Assembly: GCF_900106555.1 (NCBI RefSeq)
Contig: NZ_FNOE01000013.1
Coordinates: 1-64,000 of the forward strand
Source of the DNA: Nitrosomonas oligotropha
GTDB lineage: Bacteria; Pseudomonadota; Gammaproteobacteria; Burkholderiales; Nitrosomonadaceae
Direction: 5' to 3'
DNA length: 64,000 nucleotides
The notes under the pieces are model-generated. The model was not told where the DNA came from, searched no databases, and worked only from the letters and a program-made list of their open reading frames with translations. Shown here piece after piece: positions 45,308-56,087 of the stretch (the first letter of the stretch is position 1; every line of letters begins with the position of its first letter). Made by a program: the position numbers and the translations under genes.

Positions 45308-47251
45308 TTACTTTTTGTTTTTCACTTCCTCAAATTCCGCATCAACCACCTCGCCTTCCACCGGCTTCTCGCCTCGGCCGGATGATGATGAAGATCCGGC
45401 TTCAGGTTGCGCTTCTCCGCCGCCTTGTTGATCTTTCTGTTGATACATCTTTTCAGCCAGTTTATGCGCCGCTTCGGTCAACGCCTGTGTTTTGGCATCG
45501 ATCTCGTCCTTATTGTCGGCTTTCAACACGTCTTCGGCATCTTTTAGTGCAGCTTCGATCTTAGCTTTTTCATCACTGCTCAATTGATCGCCGTGTTCTT
45601 TCAACGATTTCTTCACTGAATGAATCATCGCATCGCATTGATTACGGCTGGAAATCAGTTCCAGTGCCTTATGATCTTCCTCGGCGTGCGCTTCGGCATC
45701 TTTGACCATACGGTCAATTTCATCATCCGATAACCCGGAGCTTGCCTGGATCTTGATTTTGTTTTCCTTGCCGGTCGCCTTGTCTTTAGCGGATACGTGC
45801 AAAATACCATTGGCATCAATGTCGAACGTCACTTCGATTTGTGGCAAACCACGCGGTGACGGTGGAATATCGCTCAAGTTAAATTGCCCCAGGCTTTTGT
45901 TTCCTGATGCCATCTCACGCTCGCCTTGCAGCACGTGGATCGTCACTGCGGTCTGGTTATCGTCCGCGGTGGAGAATACTTGCTGCGCCTTGGTCGGAAT
46001 CGTGGTATTTTTTTGGATCAGTTTGGTCATTACACCGCCCAGCGTTTCGATACCCAGTGACAATGGTGTCACATCCAGCAACAGGACATCCTTCACATCG
46101 CCTTTCAGAACGCCGCCTTGAATGGCCGCACCAACCGCTACCGCTTCGTCCGGATTAACATCTTTACGTGGTTCTTTACCGAAAATTTCTCTTACCTTAT
46201 CTTGCACTTTCGGCATGCGGGTTTGTCCGCCCACCAGAATGACGTCGTCGATGTCCGATGCGGATAAACCGGCATCTTTGATCGCCGTGCGGCAAGGTCC
46301 GGCGGTACGTTCGATCAAATCTTCCACTAGACTTTCCAGTTTCGCGCGGGTTATTTTGACCGCCAAATGTTTCGGTCCAGAAGCGTCCGCCGTGATATAC
46401 GGCAAATTCACTTCGGTCTGCTGGCTGGAAGACAACTCGATTTTGGTTTTTTCCGCCGCATCTTTCAGGCGTTGCAGCGCCAACATATCTTTTTTCAGAT
46501 CAATACCGGTTTCTTTCTTGAATTCATCCACCAGATACTCGATCACGCGCGAGTCAAAATCCTCACCACCGAGGAACGTATCGCCGTTGGTCGCCAGTAC
46601 TTCAAATTGATGCTCGCCTTCAATTTCGGCAATCTCTATGATGGAAATATCGAACGTACCGCCACCCAAGTCGTATACCGCGATTTTCCGGTCGCCTTCT
46701 TTTTTATCCAGACCGAAAGCCAGCGCAGCGGCGGTCGGTTCATTGATAATCCGTTTGACTTCGAGACCAGCAATCCGTCCGGCATCTTTGGTTGCCTGAC
46801 GTTGTGAATCATTGAAATAAGCCGGTACCGTGATGACTGCTTCGGTAACAGTCTCACCCAAATAATCCTCGGCGGTTTTTTTCATTTTCATCAGCACTTG
46901 CGCGGAGACTTCGGGCGGCGCGATTTTCTTGCCGCGCACTTCCACCCACGCATCATTGTTATCCGCTTTAACAATACTATACGGAACCATCTTGATATCG
47001 CGCTGCACCATATCTTCGTTAAAACGCCGTCCGATCAACCGTTTGACTGCAAACAGTGTGTTTCTAGGATTCGTGATTGCTTGACGCTTGGCGGAGGCAC
47101 CCACCAGAACTTCATTTTCTTCCGTATAGGCCACGATGGAAGGAGTTGTTCGCGTACCTTCCGAATTCTCTATGACTTTGGGCTTGCCGTTTTCCATGAC
47201 GGCTACACAAGAGTTCGTGGTACCCAGGTCGATACCGATGATTTTTGCCAT
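45308..47251 (-). CDS. dnaK: Molecular chaperone DnaK (Hsp70)
   Basis: The 647-residue protein has the actin-like ATPase domain ([43 protein letters not shown]; substrate domain from about 385) and the C-terminal lid ending in an acidic EEVKNKK tail. Length and motifs match Hsp70 proteins. It folds and protects proteins with DnaJ and GrpE. It lies 68 bp downstream of grpE. Confidence 0.98.
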   Translation of the reverse strand: MAKIIGIDLGTTNSCVAVMENGKPKVIENSEGTRTTPSIVAYTEENEVLVGASAKRQAITNPRNTLFAVKRLIGRRFNEDMVQRDIKMVPYSIVKADNNDAWVEVRGKKIAPPEVSAQVLMKMKKTAEDYLGETVTEAVITVPAYFNDSQRQATKDAGRIAGLEVKRIINEPTAAALAFGLDKKEGDRKIAVYDLGGGTFDISIIEIAEIEGEHQFEVLATNGDTFLGGEDFDSRVIEYLVDEFKKETGIDLKKDMLALQRLKDAAEKTKIELSSSQQTEVNLPYITADASGPKHLAVKITRAKLESLVEDLIERTAGPCRTAIKDAGLSASDIDDVILVGGQTRMPKVQDKVREIFGKEPRKDVNPDEAVAVGAAIQGGVLKGDVKDVLLLDVTPLSLGIETLGGVMTKLIQKNTTIPTKAQQVFSTADDNQTAVTIHVLQGEREMASGNKSLGQFNLSDIPPSPRGLPQIEVTFDIDANGILHVSAKDKATGKENKIKIQASSGLSDDEIDRMVKDAEAHAEEDHKALELISSRNQCDAMIHSVKKSLKEHGDQLSSDEKAKIEAALKDAEDVLKADNKDEIDAKTQALTEAAHKLAEKMYQQKDQQGGGEAQPEAGSSSSSGRGEKPVEGEVVDAEFEEVKNKK

Positions 47252-47319
47252 GTTTAGATCCTTTTAAAGATTAATTCTGTCTGTCGATGGGTATAAAAAT
47301 GGAGATACTTGTAAAAAAT

Positions 47320-47913
47320 TCAAGAGTCTTTTGTTTTTGAAACGGATACAAGCGCCGGACGAATAATGCGCTCATGCAGCTTGTAGCCTTTTTGCATGAC
47401 TTGAACCACGGTATTCGGCGGTAGTTCGGAATCAATCATGCACATGGCTTGATGTTGATGCGGATCGAATTTCTCGCCTTTGGGATCAATCGCCTTGATA
47501 TTGAATTTATCGAAAACGTTGATGAGTTGTTTTTGTGTAAGCTCCATGCCGCTCTTGAAATTTTCAATAGTCGCGTTCTCAACCGCCAATGCGGCGTCCA
47601 AACTGTCCATTACCGTCAGCAATTGCGCCGAGAAATTCTCAATCGCAAATTTATGCGCATTGGAAACGTCGGTTTGCGCGCGTTTGCGGATATTTTCCGT
47701 TTCCGCCTTGGCGCGGATCCAGGCATCGTGATGCTCGGCCGCTTTGATTTCCGCTTCTTTCAGTAAATGTTCCAAATCGGGTTGCGCGTTAGTGATTTCC
47801 CCGGTTTGAATGGTTGCATCGTTAGTCGCTCCGGGGATTTTGATTTCTTCCTGGGAATCAGCCATATCTTTTGGACTCGCTTCTGTATTGTGTGAATTTT
47901 CTGGACTTTGCAT
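47320..47913 (-). CDS. grpE: Nucleotide exchange factor GrpE
   Basis: GrpE releases ADP from DnaK. The 197-residue protein has the N-terminal acidic coiled coil and the C-terminal beta domain motif MCMIDSELPPNTVVQVMQKGYKLHERIIRPALV (shortened, residues about 160-192). It is first in the grpE-dnaK-dnaJ unit, under a sigma-32 type promoter. No hrcA gene precedes it. Confidence 0.95.
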   Translation of the reverse strand: MQSPENSHNTEASPKDMADSQEEIKIPGATNDATIQTGEITNAQPDLEHLLKEAEIKAAEHHDAWIRAKAETENIRKRAQTDVSNAHKFAIENFSAQLLTVMDSLDAALAVENATIENFKSGMELTQKQLINVFDKFNIKAIDPKGEKFDPHQHQAMCMIDSELPPNTVVQVMQKGYKLHERIIRPALVSVSKTKDS

Positions 47914-47939
47914 CGTAGCTCCTCATAACTGTGAGGGCG

Positions 47940-47968
47940 ATATTGGGACAGCTCTGCCAAATTTCAAG
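47940..47968 (-). promoter_or_regulatory. Heat-shock (sigma-32) promoter of grpE
   Basis: On the minus strand the -35 reads CTTGAAA (47968-47962), identical to the consensus, and the -10 reads CCCAATAT (47947-47940) against CCCCATNT, one mismatch. The spacer is 14 bases. Transcription would start about 25 bp upstream of the grpE ATG. Confidence 0.82.
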
Positions 47969-48053
47969 CCGGAAATGAAAATTTATCTGAGAATACGTAG
48001 AGAAATGATTAATTAGTGTAACCAGATCAGTATGTTGCTCATAGACATAATTT

Positions 48054-49636
<1,583 letters not shown>

Positions 49637-49724
49637 CCAGACAAAGCCACGCTTGCCGCAAGACAGGCACGGAAAGCCAGCGGATCTCATTTGAATCTCA
49701 ACATTGTGAGATGGCCGGGTTGCC
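49637..49724 (+). ncRNA. Candidate cyclic di-GMP-I (GEMM) riboswitch
   Basis: The segment has the GEMM features in order: ACAAAGCC at 49641, a stem (GCTTGCC with GACAGGC, 49651-49667) closed by a GCAA tetraloop (GNRA type), then GGAAAGCC (49671-49678), a P2 stem ATCTCA/TGAGAT (49684-49689 with 49707-49712) and GGCCGGGTTGCC (49713-49724), much like the family's 3' core. A hairpin CTCCC...GGGAG and the CTGAAAC/GTTTCAG stem (49746-49782) follow and could be the expression platform. It lies 165 bp before a PEP-CTERM gene, and c-di-GMP often controls extracellular proteins. No covariance search was possible, so it is a candidate. Confidence 0.62.
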
Positions 49725-49888
49725 TCCCGTGAGTATGGGGAGTAGCTGAAACAGACAGTGTGACATTACACACAGGTTTCAGATCATCGCTCAAAAAGAA
49801 GCGCCGCACAGTTGTTGTTTCTTCTCAATTCTACAGACAACCGGCAGCGCCGCATAACCTTTAAATAGTATCGTTTTGGAGAAAAGAA

Positions 49889-50725
49889 ATGCAATTAAAA
49901 TCATATCATAAGAAAACAAGCACACTAGCTTCAGCCGTCATCATTTCACTTGCGGCGTTGGCAAGCAGCAATGTCTACGCAGCCGATGCCGTATCACCAA
50001 AGGACTGGGTTGGCAGCGATAATGTCGTGAGTCTGGGTGAAACCATTACAGCCAATGAAAGCGGCTTGAAAAGCGCATATACAGGCAATCCGAATCTGAA
50101 TTTCTCTGCTTGGGCGCATACCGGAGATTGGTTTGTTTTTCAAAATACCAATTTGGCAGATGTTAGCGTAACCGTTTCCGGAGCTGCTGGATTCGCTCCC
50201 GGTCTGACCGTGTGGGCAACTGGCGCGGCGAAATTTGACGGCGGTACCGAAGGCTTTGGCTCAGAAATCAGCGCCGCAGGATTTGGCACGCCACACTCAC
50301 TAAACGCTACCGGTGCAATGGGCGATGCAGGCACGCTGTGGATGGCCAACGATCAAGGCGGTAACGTTATCGAAACCCTTGGATATGCAGTATCAGGTCC
50401 GGCAGCATTCACTGCGGCCGACACAGGTTGGGGCGAAACCATTTTTACCGGCGCACATGATGTTAGCGTAACCAACACATTTGAAAATGGTGTAACCGGT
50501 AGCACTGGTGCAAACGTAGCAACACTAACATTCAATGACTTAGCCTCAGGCTGGTACGCTGTATATGTCGGCGGCACCAACCATGCCTCAGCAGGTGGCG
50601 CGTTTGAATTGACGGTTAGCGCAGTGCCGGAAGCAGAAACCTGGGCGATGTTACTCGCAGGTCTGGGTTTGGTTGGCTGGCGTTTGAGAAGATCACCAAC
50701 AGATTCATGCGAAGCCGCAGCTTAA
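49889..50725 (+). CDS. PEP-CTERM sorting-domain protein
   Basis: This 278-residue protein has a signal peptide (cleaved near VYA-ADA, residue 31) and a C-terminal PEP-CTERM anchor: VPEAETWAMLLAGLGLVGW followed by a basic tail (RLRR). Exosortase removes such anchors to deliver the protein to the extracellular matrix; no exosortase gene lies in the window. The body (35-250) is a beta-rich module with repeated VTVSG/VSVTN segments. The ATG follows GGAG by 9 nt. Expression is likely c-di-GMP controlled through the upstream RNA element. Confidence 0.88.
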   Translation: MQLKSYHKKTSTLASAVIISLAALASSNVYAADAVSPKDWVGSDNVVSLGETITANESGLKSAYTGNPNLNFSAWAHTGDWFVFQNTNLADVSVTVSGAAGFAPGLTVWATGAAKFDGGTEGFGSEISAAGFGTPHSLNATGAMGDAGTLWMANDQGGNVIETLGYAVSGPAAFTAADTGWGETIFTGAHDVSVTNTFENGVTGSTGANVATLTFNDLASGWYAVYVGGTNHASAGGAFELTVSAVPEAETWAMLLAGLGLVGWRLRRSPTDSCEAAA

Positions 50726-50947
50726 TCACCGCATGACGTATCAATAAGCAGTTACGGGGGGGTTTTACAGAATCCTCCGTTCTTACCAAAAAAATCAATC
50801 AGGTCATAACTAATAAATTTCACGCAGCTTAAGCGCAGCTCGTGATGAACACAAATTGTGAGCGCCTCAAACATGTAAATCGTTCTGATGTTCTATAACA
50901 CACCATAGCGCACATACTAAATTGCAGAGCGCATGAGGAGTAATATC

Positions 50948-53152
50948 ATGATAATCAATATAAAAAACACCATTATTACCTTAGTCCGGATAGCTTGCCT
51001 TACTATTTGCATCGTTTCAGTGTCGCGAGCTGACGGATTTGGGCCTATTCCCATGTCTCTGAAAGGCGCGCCGGTTCCCGAAGTTCCCGGCTTACTGGAT
51101 GGCCCTGATCCGATCATTATCAACAAGAACAAAGCAATCGCATTGGGCAAAGCTTTATTTTGGGATGTCAATGTGGGAAGCGACGGTATCTCTTGTGCCA
51201 CCTGCCATTATCATGCGGGCGCGGACCGCCGCACAAAGAATCAGATTGCACCAGCCGGTAGAAACAGCACACTACCCAAGGAATTCTCGCTGGCAAGCGA
51301 CGGAACGCCTCGCGGACCGAATAGCAAACTGAAAAAAACCGATTTTCCTTTTTTTCAAACCAGCGATCCGATGAGCCCTACCGGTGAGCCTATTTATATT
51401 AATAATGACGTGGTATCGTCCTCGGGCACTTTCGGCGGCGACTATCGTGATGTCGAATGGTTTCAAGAAAAAAACGATGAATGCGAACGCAACACCGATC
51501 CGGTATTCCATGCCGGTGCAAAAGGCACACGCAAGGTTGAACCGCGTAATACACCGACCGTCATCAATTCAGTTTTCAATTTTCGCAATTTTTGGGACGG
51601 TCGCGCCAACAACATTTTCAACGGCAGCAGTCCCTGGGGGGATCGCGATCCGGATGCCGGTGTCTGGGTGAAAAACAGCGACGGCACAGTCACCAAACAA
51701 CGGTTAAGACTAATCAATTCCTCGCTTGCATCTCAAGCCGTCGCTCCCCCGCTGGATAACTTCGAAATGGGTTGTCATGGCCGCACTTTCGCCGATCTGG
51801 GCCGTAAATTATTAAACCGTAAATCGCTGGAACATCAACGCGTTCACTGGAACGACAGCGTTCTCGGTCCATTGGCACACAGCACCAATAATAACTTGCA
51901 GAAAGGTTTGAATACGCGTTATTACCGGTTGGTCATGGATTCATTCAATTCCAAGTACTGGAAGCATAACGATGTTGGTCTGTTCGGTTCTCCCTCGCCT
52001 GCCTCAGCCACGCACGATCTGCCTTACCGGCAGATAGAAGCCAATTTTGCCATGTTCTTTGCGCTTGCTATTCAAATGTATGAATCGACATTGATTTCCG
52101 ATGACTCACCTTTTGATCAAAGCGCTGTTGATGAACATGGCATGCCAACTGAACTCAGCGAATCGGCGCTGCGCGGTCTGGATGTTTTTCGTGATTCACA
52201 TTGCGCACTCTGCCATATTGGCCCAAATTTCACCTCATCCGCTGTCGTAACGAATGGCATTTTGCAAAAAATCAACCCGCATGCATTCGGCAACTCCTCT
52301 TTCCGCATCAGCACCACGAATGTTGTGACCTATTTATCGCTGACCGGCGGTATGATGTTTCAGGATACCGGCTTTTCCGGAACCGGCGTCACACCCGTAG
52401 AAAACGATATCGGTTTAGGTGGCGTCGATCCCTTTGGAAATCCCTTATCGTTCGCCGATCAATACATGCAGCTTTTGGCCGGCAATAAAGCGGGGATTAT
52501 CGATCCTTATGTTGCCGATGTGCGCGCATGCGATTTTGATACGGCCATTGCGCTGGATCGCGATAAGCCGCATCCGCTGCTATTCACCCGCGCGGATGGC
52601 ATACAAAAGCAAACGCAGGATGCTACGGATTGTTTCAACCCGGCAGGCGCATTTGTCCCGACAGTTGACGCAGCTGCCGCGGAATTGAAGAAAGCCAAGA
52701 GAAAACGTTTTTTAAGTGCTGCCGCGGGTACATTTAAAATTCCAACATTAAGAAACATAGAACTAACAGGACCTTATATGCATAACGGCGGTATGGCTTC
52801 ATTGGAAGAAGTGTTGGAATTTTATATCCGGGGCGGTAATTTTGAAGTGCCGCCGAAAGAATTTGGCAAAGTTTTTTCACTGGTTGATTTGCAATTGTCA
52901 TCGGAAAGCCGTGAAGATTTGCTGAATTTTCTGAAAAGCCTGACAGATGATCGTGTACGCTATGAGAAAGCACCCTTTGACCATCCAGAACTGGCCGTTC
53001 CTCACGGTCATGCAGGAAATAATGTACTGATCACGGCCACTCATGCGCTGGGTGATAACCTCGCGGCGGATGAATATTTCACGGTACCTGCGGTAGGCGC
53101 TGAAGGACGTGGAGTCAATCCATTGCACTCATTCGAGCGCTATCTGCAATAA
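50948..53152 (+). CDS. Diheme cytochrome c peroxidase-like protein
   Basis: The 734-residue exported protein has a signal segment and two heme-binding motifs, CATCH at residues 83-87 and CALCH at 419-423. The order matches the MauG/cytochrome c peroxidase superfamily, but the protein is about twice the size of ordinary bacterial cytochrome c peroxidase, with extra segments between the hemes. FEMGCHGRTFADLGR and AGTFKIPTLRNIELTGPYMHNGG (shortened, residue about 595) are typical of the long form. GAGGAG lies 7 nt upstream of the ATG. It may reduce peroxide in the periplasm or oxidise a partner. It follows the PEP-CTERM gene by 222 bp. Confidence 0.85.
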   Translation: MIINIKNTIITLVRIACLTICIVSVSRADGFGPIPMSLKGAPVPEVPGLLDGPDPIIINKNKAIALGKALFWDVNVGSDGISCATCHYHAGADRRTKNQIAPAGRNSTLPKEFSLASDGTPRGPNSKLKKTDFPFFQTSDPMSPTGEPIYINNDVVSSSGTFGGDYRDVEWFQEKNDECERNTDPVFHAGAKGTRKVEPRNTPTVINSVFNFRNFWDGRANNIFNGSSPWGDRDPDAGVWVKNSDGTVTKQRLRLINSSLASQAVAPPLDNFEMGCHGRTFADLGRKLLNRKSLEHQRVHWNDSVLGPLAHSTNNNLQKGLNTRYYRLVMDSFNSKYWKHNDVGLFGSPSPASATHDLPYRQIEANFAMFFALAIQMYESTLISDDSPFDQSAVDEHGMPTELSESALRGLDVFRDSHCALCHIGPNFTSSAVVTNGILQKINPHAFGNSSFRISTTNVVTYLSLTGGMMFQDTGFSGTGVTPVENDIGLGGVDPFGNPLSFADQYMQLLAGNKAGIIDPYVADVRACDFDTAIALDRDKPHPLLFTRADGIQKQTQDATDCFNPAGAFVPTVDAAAAELKKAKRKRFLSAAAGTFKIPTLRNIELTGPYMHNGGMASLEEVLEFYIRGGNFEVPPKEFGKVFSLVDLQLSSESREDLLNFLKSLTDDRVRYEKAPFDHPELAVPHGHAGNNVLITATHALGDNLAADEYFTVPAVGAEGRGVNPLHSFERYLQ

Positions 53153-53177
53153 CATTTGCAGCGTTGTCCGTCCACCG

Positions 53178-53219
53178 AACAGGCTTGAGAATCCCCATCA
53201 AGGTTTTTTCAAGCCTGTT
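53178..53219. terminator. Bidirectional terminator between convergent genes
   Basis: An 11-bp stem AACAGGCTTGA/TCAAGCCTGTT (53178-53188 with 53209-53219) has a 20-nt loop that includes a T-run, and a short T-run follows. It lies between the peroxidase-like gene and the DUF3422 gene, which point towards each other. Confidence 0.7.
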
Positions 53220-53226
53220 TACCATT

Positions 53227-54561
53227 CTAGTGCAGCTTAAAAAACTTATCGTGAATGCGCCGTGTAGCCCGCCATACCGCCCAGAGTACAACCGGAATCA
53301 TCACTCCGGCAGCCAATTCAGGGTGAATCGGCAAACCCGCCGCCTTGCCGGCTTTAGCCAGATACAGCAGTAAACTGACCACATAATACGAAATCGCCGC
53401 AATCGACAAACCTTCTACAGTACTTTGCAACCGCAGCTGGAGCTCTTGACCGCGTGTCAGTTTTTCCAGCAATTGCTGATTCTGCGCTTCAGTCAAAATA
53501 TCGACACGGGTACGCAACAAAGCACTGGCGCGTGAAACGCGCGCGGAAAGATAGCTCATACGCTGCACAGTTGCTTCAACCGTCGCAATCGCCGGAGACA
53601 ACCGCCGTTGCATGAATTCGCCAATCGTCTGCGTGCCTGGTATCGCTTGCTCCCTAAGTTCGGCGATGCGTTGCGTAACCAGCTTGTTATACGCTTGTGT
53701 CGCGGCGAAGCGATACGCGTGTTGAACTGTCGCACGTTCAATCCGTGCGGCTAACGCAATCAGCGTATCGAGCAATTCCTGATCGGACGCCGCTTTATTT
53801 TCCAGCCGCGCCGTGATATCCGCCAACTGCTGTTCCGCGCTGGTCAATTCAGGAAACAGTCGTTTGGCAACCGGCAAACCACGCAACGCCATCAAGCGGT
53901 AAGTTTCGATTTCGAGCAAACGCTGCGAAACCCGCCCCGCACGTGTTTCGGAAGACCCCGCTGGCATAATCACCAGTATGCGTTCAAAGCCGCTAGGACG
54001 CAACATGAAATCCGTAACCGCCAGAGAATGCCGTTCTCTACCGATCAATGAAGCCACCACCGGATTTCCCCCCAACCATTTGCGAGCCTGCAACAGCAAT
54101 TCTTCGGGTTGGTTCAGATCGCCACAGACCATCGCCAGTTTGACCGCAGCAAACGTGCGGCCAGGTATCTCAGCCAGCCAATCTCGCGGCAACGTCACAT
54201 AGGAAAGTAATTCCGGATCGGTCGCCCCCAATTGTGCAATTTCGGGCAAATTTTGCACCACGGAATAGCGTGTAAATTCGCTGTGACGCTCCCAGCGCAC
54301 GGTAAAGCCTTGTAAGCGCAAACGCAGAAAATTACTTTGCAACTGTTCGAGCATCAGTGTTTGCTGACCGGGAAGACGGCGCAAATGCTCGCACTCTTGT
54401 TCGCGCGTGATGCCTTCGTTAATGACTACCACATACACTACCAATGCAGGCAAGCGGATACGCTGACTGGGGCGGGCATGCACCTCGTTGTGCAACAAAA
54501 CACGTTGCGGATCATTATCGGGCAACAAATCGGTTAAACCGGAATCAATACTGGAGTACAT
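53227..54561 (-). CDS. DUF3422-family membrane protein
   Basis: The 444-residue protein has the DUF3422 family start (LLHNEVHARPSQRIRLPALV) and a C-terminal membrane part of two TM helices (about 385-405 and 415-432) after a helical, coiled-coil-rich middle. The family is common in proteobacteria and of unknown function. No neighbour suggests a role. Confidence 0.85.
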   Translation of the reverse strand: MYSSIDSGLTDLLPDNDPQRVLLHNEVHARPSQRIRLPALVVYVVVINEGITREQECEHLRRLPGQQTLMLEQLQSNFLRLRLQGFTVRWERHSEFTRYSVVQNLPEIAQLGATDPELLSYVTLPRDWLAEIPGRTFAAVKLAMVCGDLNQPEELLLQARKWLGGNPVVASLIGRERHSLAVTDFMLRPSGFERILVIMPAGSSETRAGRVSQRLLEIETYRLMALRGLPVAKRLFPELTSAEQQLADITARLENKAASDQELLDTLIALAARIERATVQHAYRFAATQAYNKLVTQRIAELREQAIPGTQTIGEFMQRRLSPAIATVEATVQRMSYLSARVSRASALLRTRVDILTEAQNQQLLEKLTRGQELQLRLQSTVEGLSIAAISYYVVSLLLYLAKAGKAAGLPIHPELAAGVMIPVVLWAVWRATRRIHDKFFKLH

Positions 54562-54681
54562 GCAGGCAGAATAAGTAAAATTGTTTGAAGGTTTGAATGT
54601 ACCAAGGATCCCATGTCAGGTCAAAAGCACTGAAAAACTACACTTCATAGTCTACAATGACCGGTAACACCAGCAGATGAT

Positions 54682-56064
54682 ATGCGGCTGCATGCATTTT
54701 TAGCTGACTTCCATACTCATAAAAACATGACAAATTCCGATCACACACCCTCTTCACCGGCATCGCAACTGCAACACAGAAGCCTTGCCGCCGTATGGCA
54801 CCCCTGCACGCAAATGAAACAACACGAAACCTATCCGCTCGTTCCGGTCGTACGCGGGAAAGGCGCGTGGTTATACGATGCCGACGGTAATCGCTATTTG
54901 GATGCGATCAGTTCCTGGTGGGTTAATTTGTTCGGCCATGCCAATCCGGTCATCAATGCCGCGATCCGCGATCAATTGGAAAAGATCGAGCATGTCATGC
55001 TGGCAGGCTTTACCCATGAACCGGTTGTCATGCTATCGGAGCGGCTCAAACGCATTGCCCCCGGTTCTCTCGGACATTGTTTTTATGCCAGCGACGGCGC
55101 ATCGGCGATTGAGATCGCCTTAAAAATGAGCTTTCACTATTGGCTTTTGTCTGGGCAACCGCAAAAAAACGGTTTTATCAGCTTGCAAAACGATTATCAC
55201 GGCGAAACGCTTGGTGCGTTATCCGTCACCGATGTAGCCATTTTTCGTGAAACGTATGCGCCACTGCTCAGACCATGCACCCATGTCCCCACACCGGATT
55301 GGCGCTACGCGGAAGCGGGCGAACCGGCAGAAGCTTACGCGCTCCGTGCCGCTGCGGCATTGGAACATTATCTAGCGGAACACCATGCACAAACGGCTGC
55401 CTTGATTCTTGAACCGCTGGTGCAAGGCGCGGCGGGAATGGGTATGTACCATCCCGTTTATTTGCAACGCGCCCGGGAAATTTGCGACCGCTATCAAGTG
55501 CATTTGATCGCCGATGAAATCGCGGTCGGTTTTGGCCGCACCGGAACCCTATTTGCTTGTAACCAGGCAAATATCGCCCCGGATTTTCTATGCTTATCGA
55601 AAGGTCTGAGCGGCGGCTACCTGCCGCTCTCCGTGGTGATGACAACCGATAAGGTTTTTCAGGCTTTTTACGACGACAAAACCGCACGCGCTTTTTTGCA
55701 TTCGCATTCGCACACCGGCAACGCGTTGGCCTGCCGCGCCGCTTTAGCTGCTTTGGATATGATTGAGCAAGACCAGGTTATTACAACAAACACACGCAAG
55801 ACTGCCTATCTGAATCGCATCGCAGCCCCGTTAGCGGCACATCCCAAAGTCCGGAATTTCCGCAATTGCGGCATGATCTGGGCGTTCGAGGTCGAAACCG
55901 ATGATCCCGATTTTGCCGCACAATGCTTTGAAGCCGGATTGAAGCAACAATTGGTGTTACGCCCCTTGGGGAAAACCATTTATTTCATGCCGCCCTATAT
56001 TATTAGCGAGCAGGAAATGGATTTACTGGTCGACGGCACGTTGCACGTGCTGAATACGCTCTAA
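54682..56064 (+). CDS. bioA: Adenosylmethionine-8-amino-7-oxononanoate aminotransferase
   Basis: BioA makes 7,8-diaminononanoate in biotin synthesis using SAM as amino donor. The 460-residue protein has AVWHPCTQMKQHET, SSWWVNLFGHANP, the PLP lysine in CLSKGLSGGYLPLS and the C-terminal LRPLGKTIYFMPPY block, all BioA marks. The first ATG is used; an in-frame ATG at 54727 may be the true start, as neither has a good ribosome-binding site. No other biotin gene is adjacent. Confidence 0.93.
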   Translation: MRLHAFLADFHTHKNMTNSDHTPSSPASQLQHRSLAAVWHPCTQMKQHETYPLVPVVRGKGAWLYDADGNRYLDAISSWWVNLFGHANPVINAAIRDQLEKIEHVMLAGFTHEPVVMLSERLKRIAPGSLGHCFYASDGASAIEIALKMSFHYWLLSGQPQKNGFISLQNDYHGETLGALSVTDVAIFRETYAPLLRPCTHVPTPDWRYAEAGEPAEAYALRAAAALEHYLAEHHAQTAALILEPLVQGAAGMGMYHPVYLQRAREICDRYQVHLIADEIAVGFGRTGTLFACNQANIAPDFLCLSKGLSGGYLPLSVVMTTDKVFQAFYDDKTARAFLHSHSHTGNALACRAALAALDMIEQDQVITTNTRKTAYLNRIAAPLAAHPKVRNFRNCGMIWAFEVETDDPDFAAQCFEAGLKQQLVLRPLGKTIYFMPPYIISEQEMDLLVDGTLHVLNTL

Positions 56065-56087
56065 CTTTATAACAGCGAGTGAATGCG

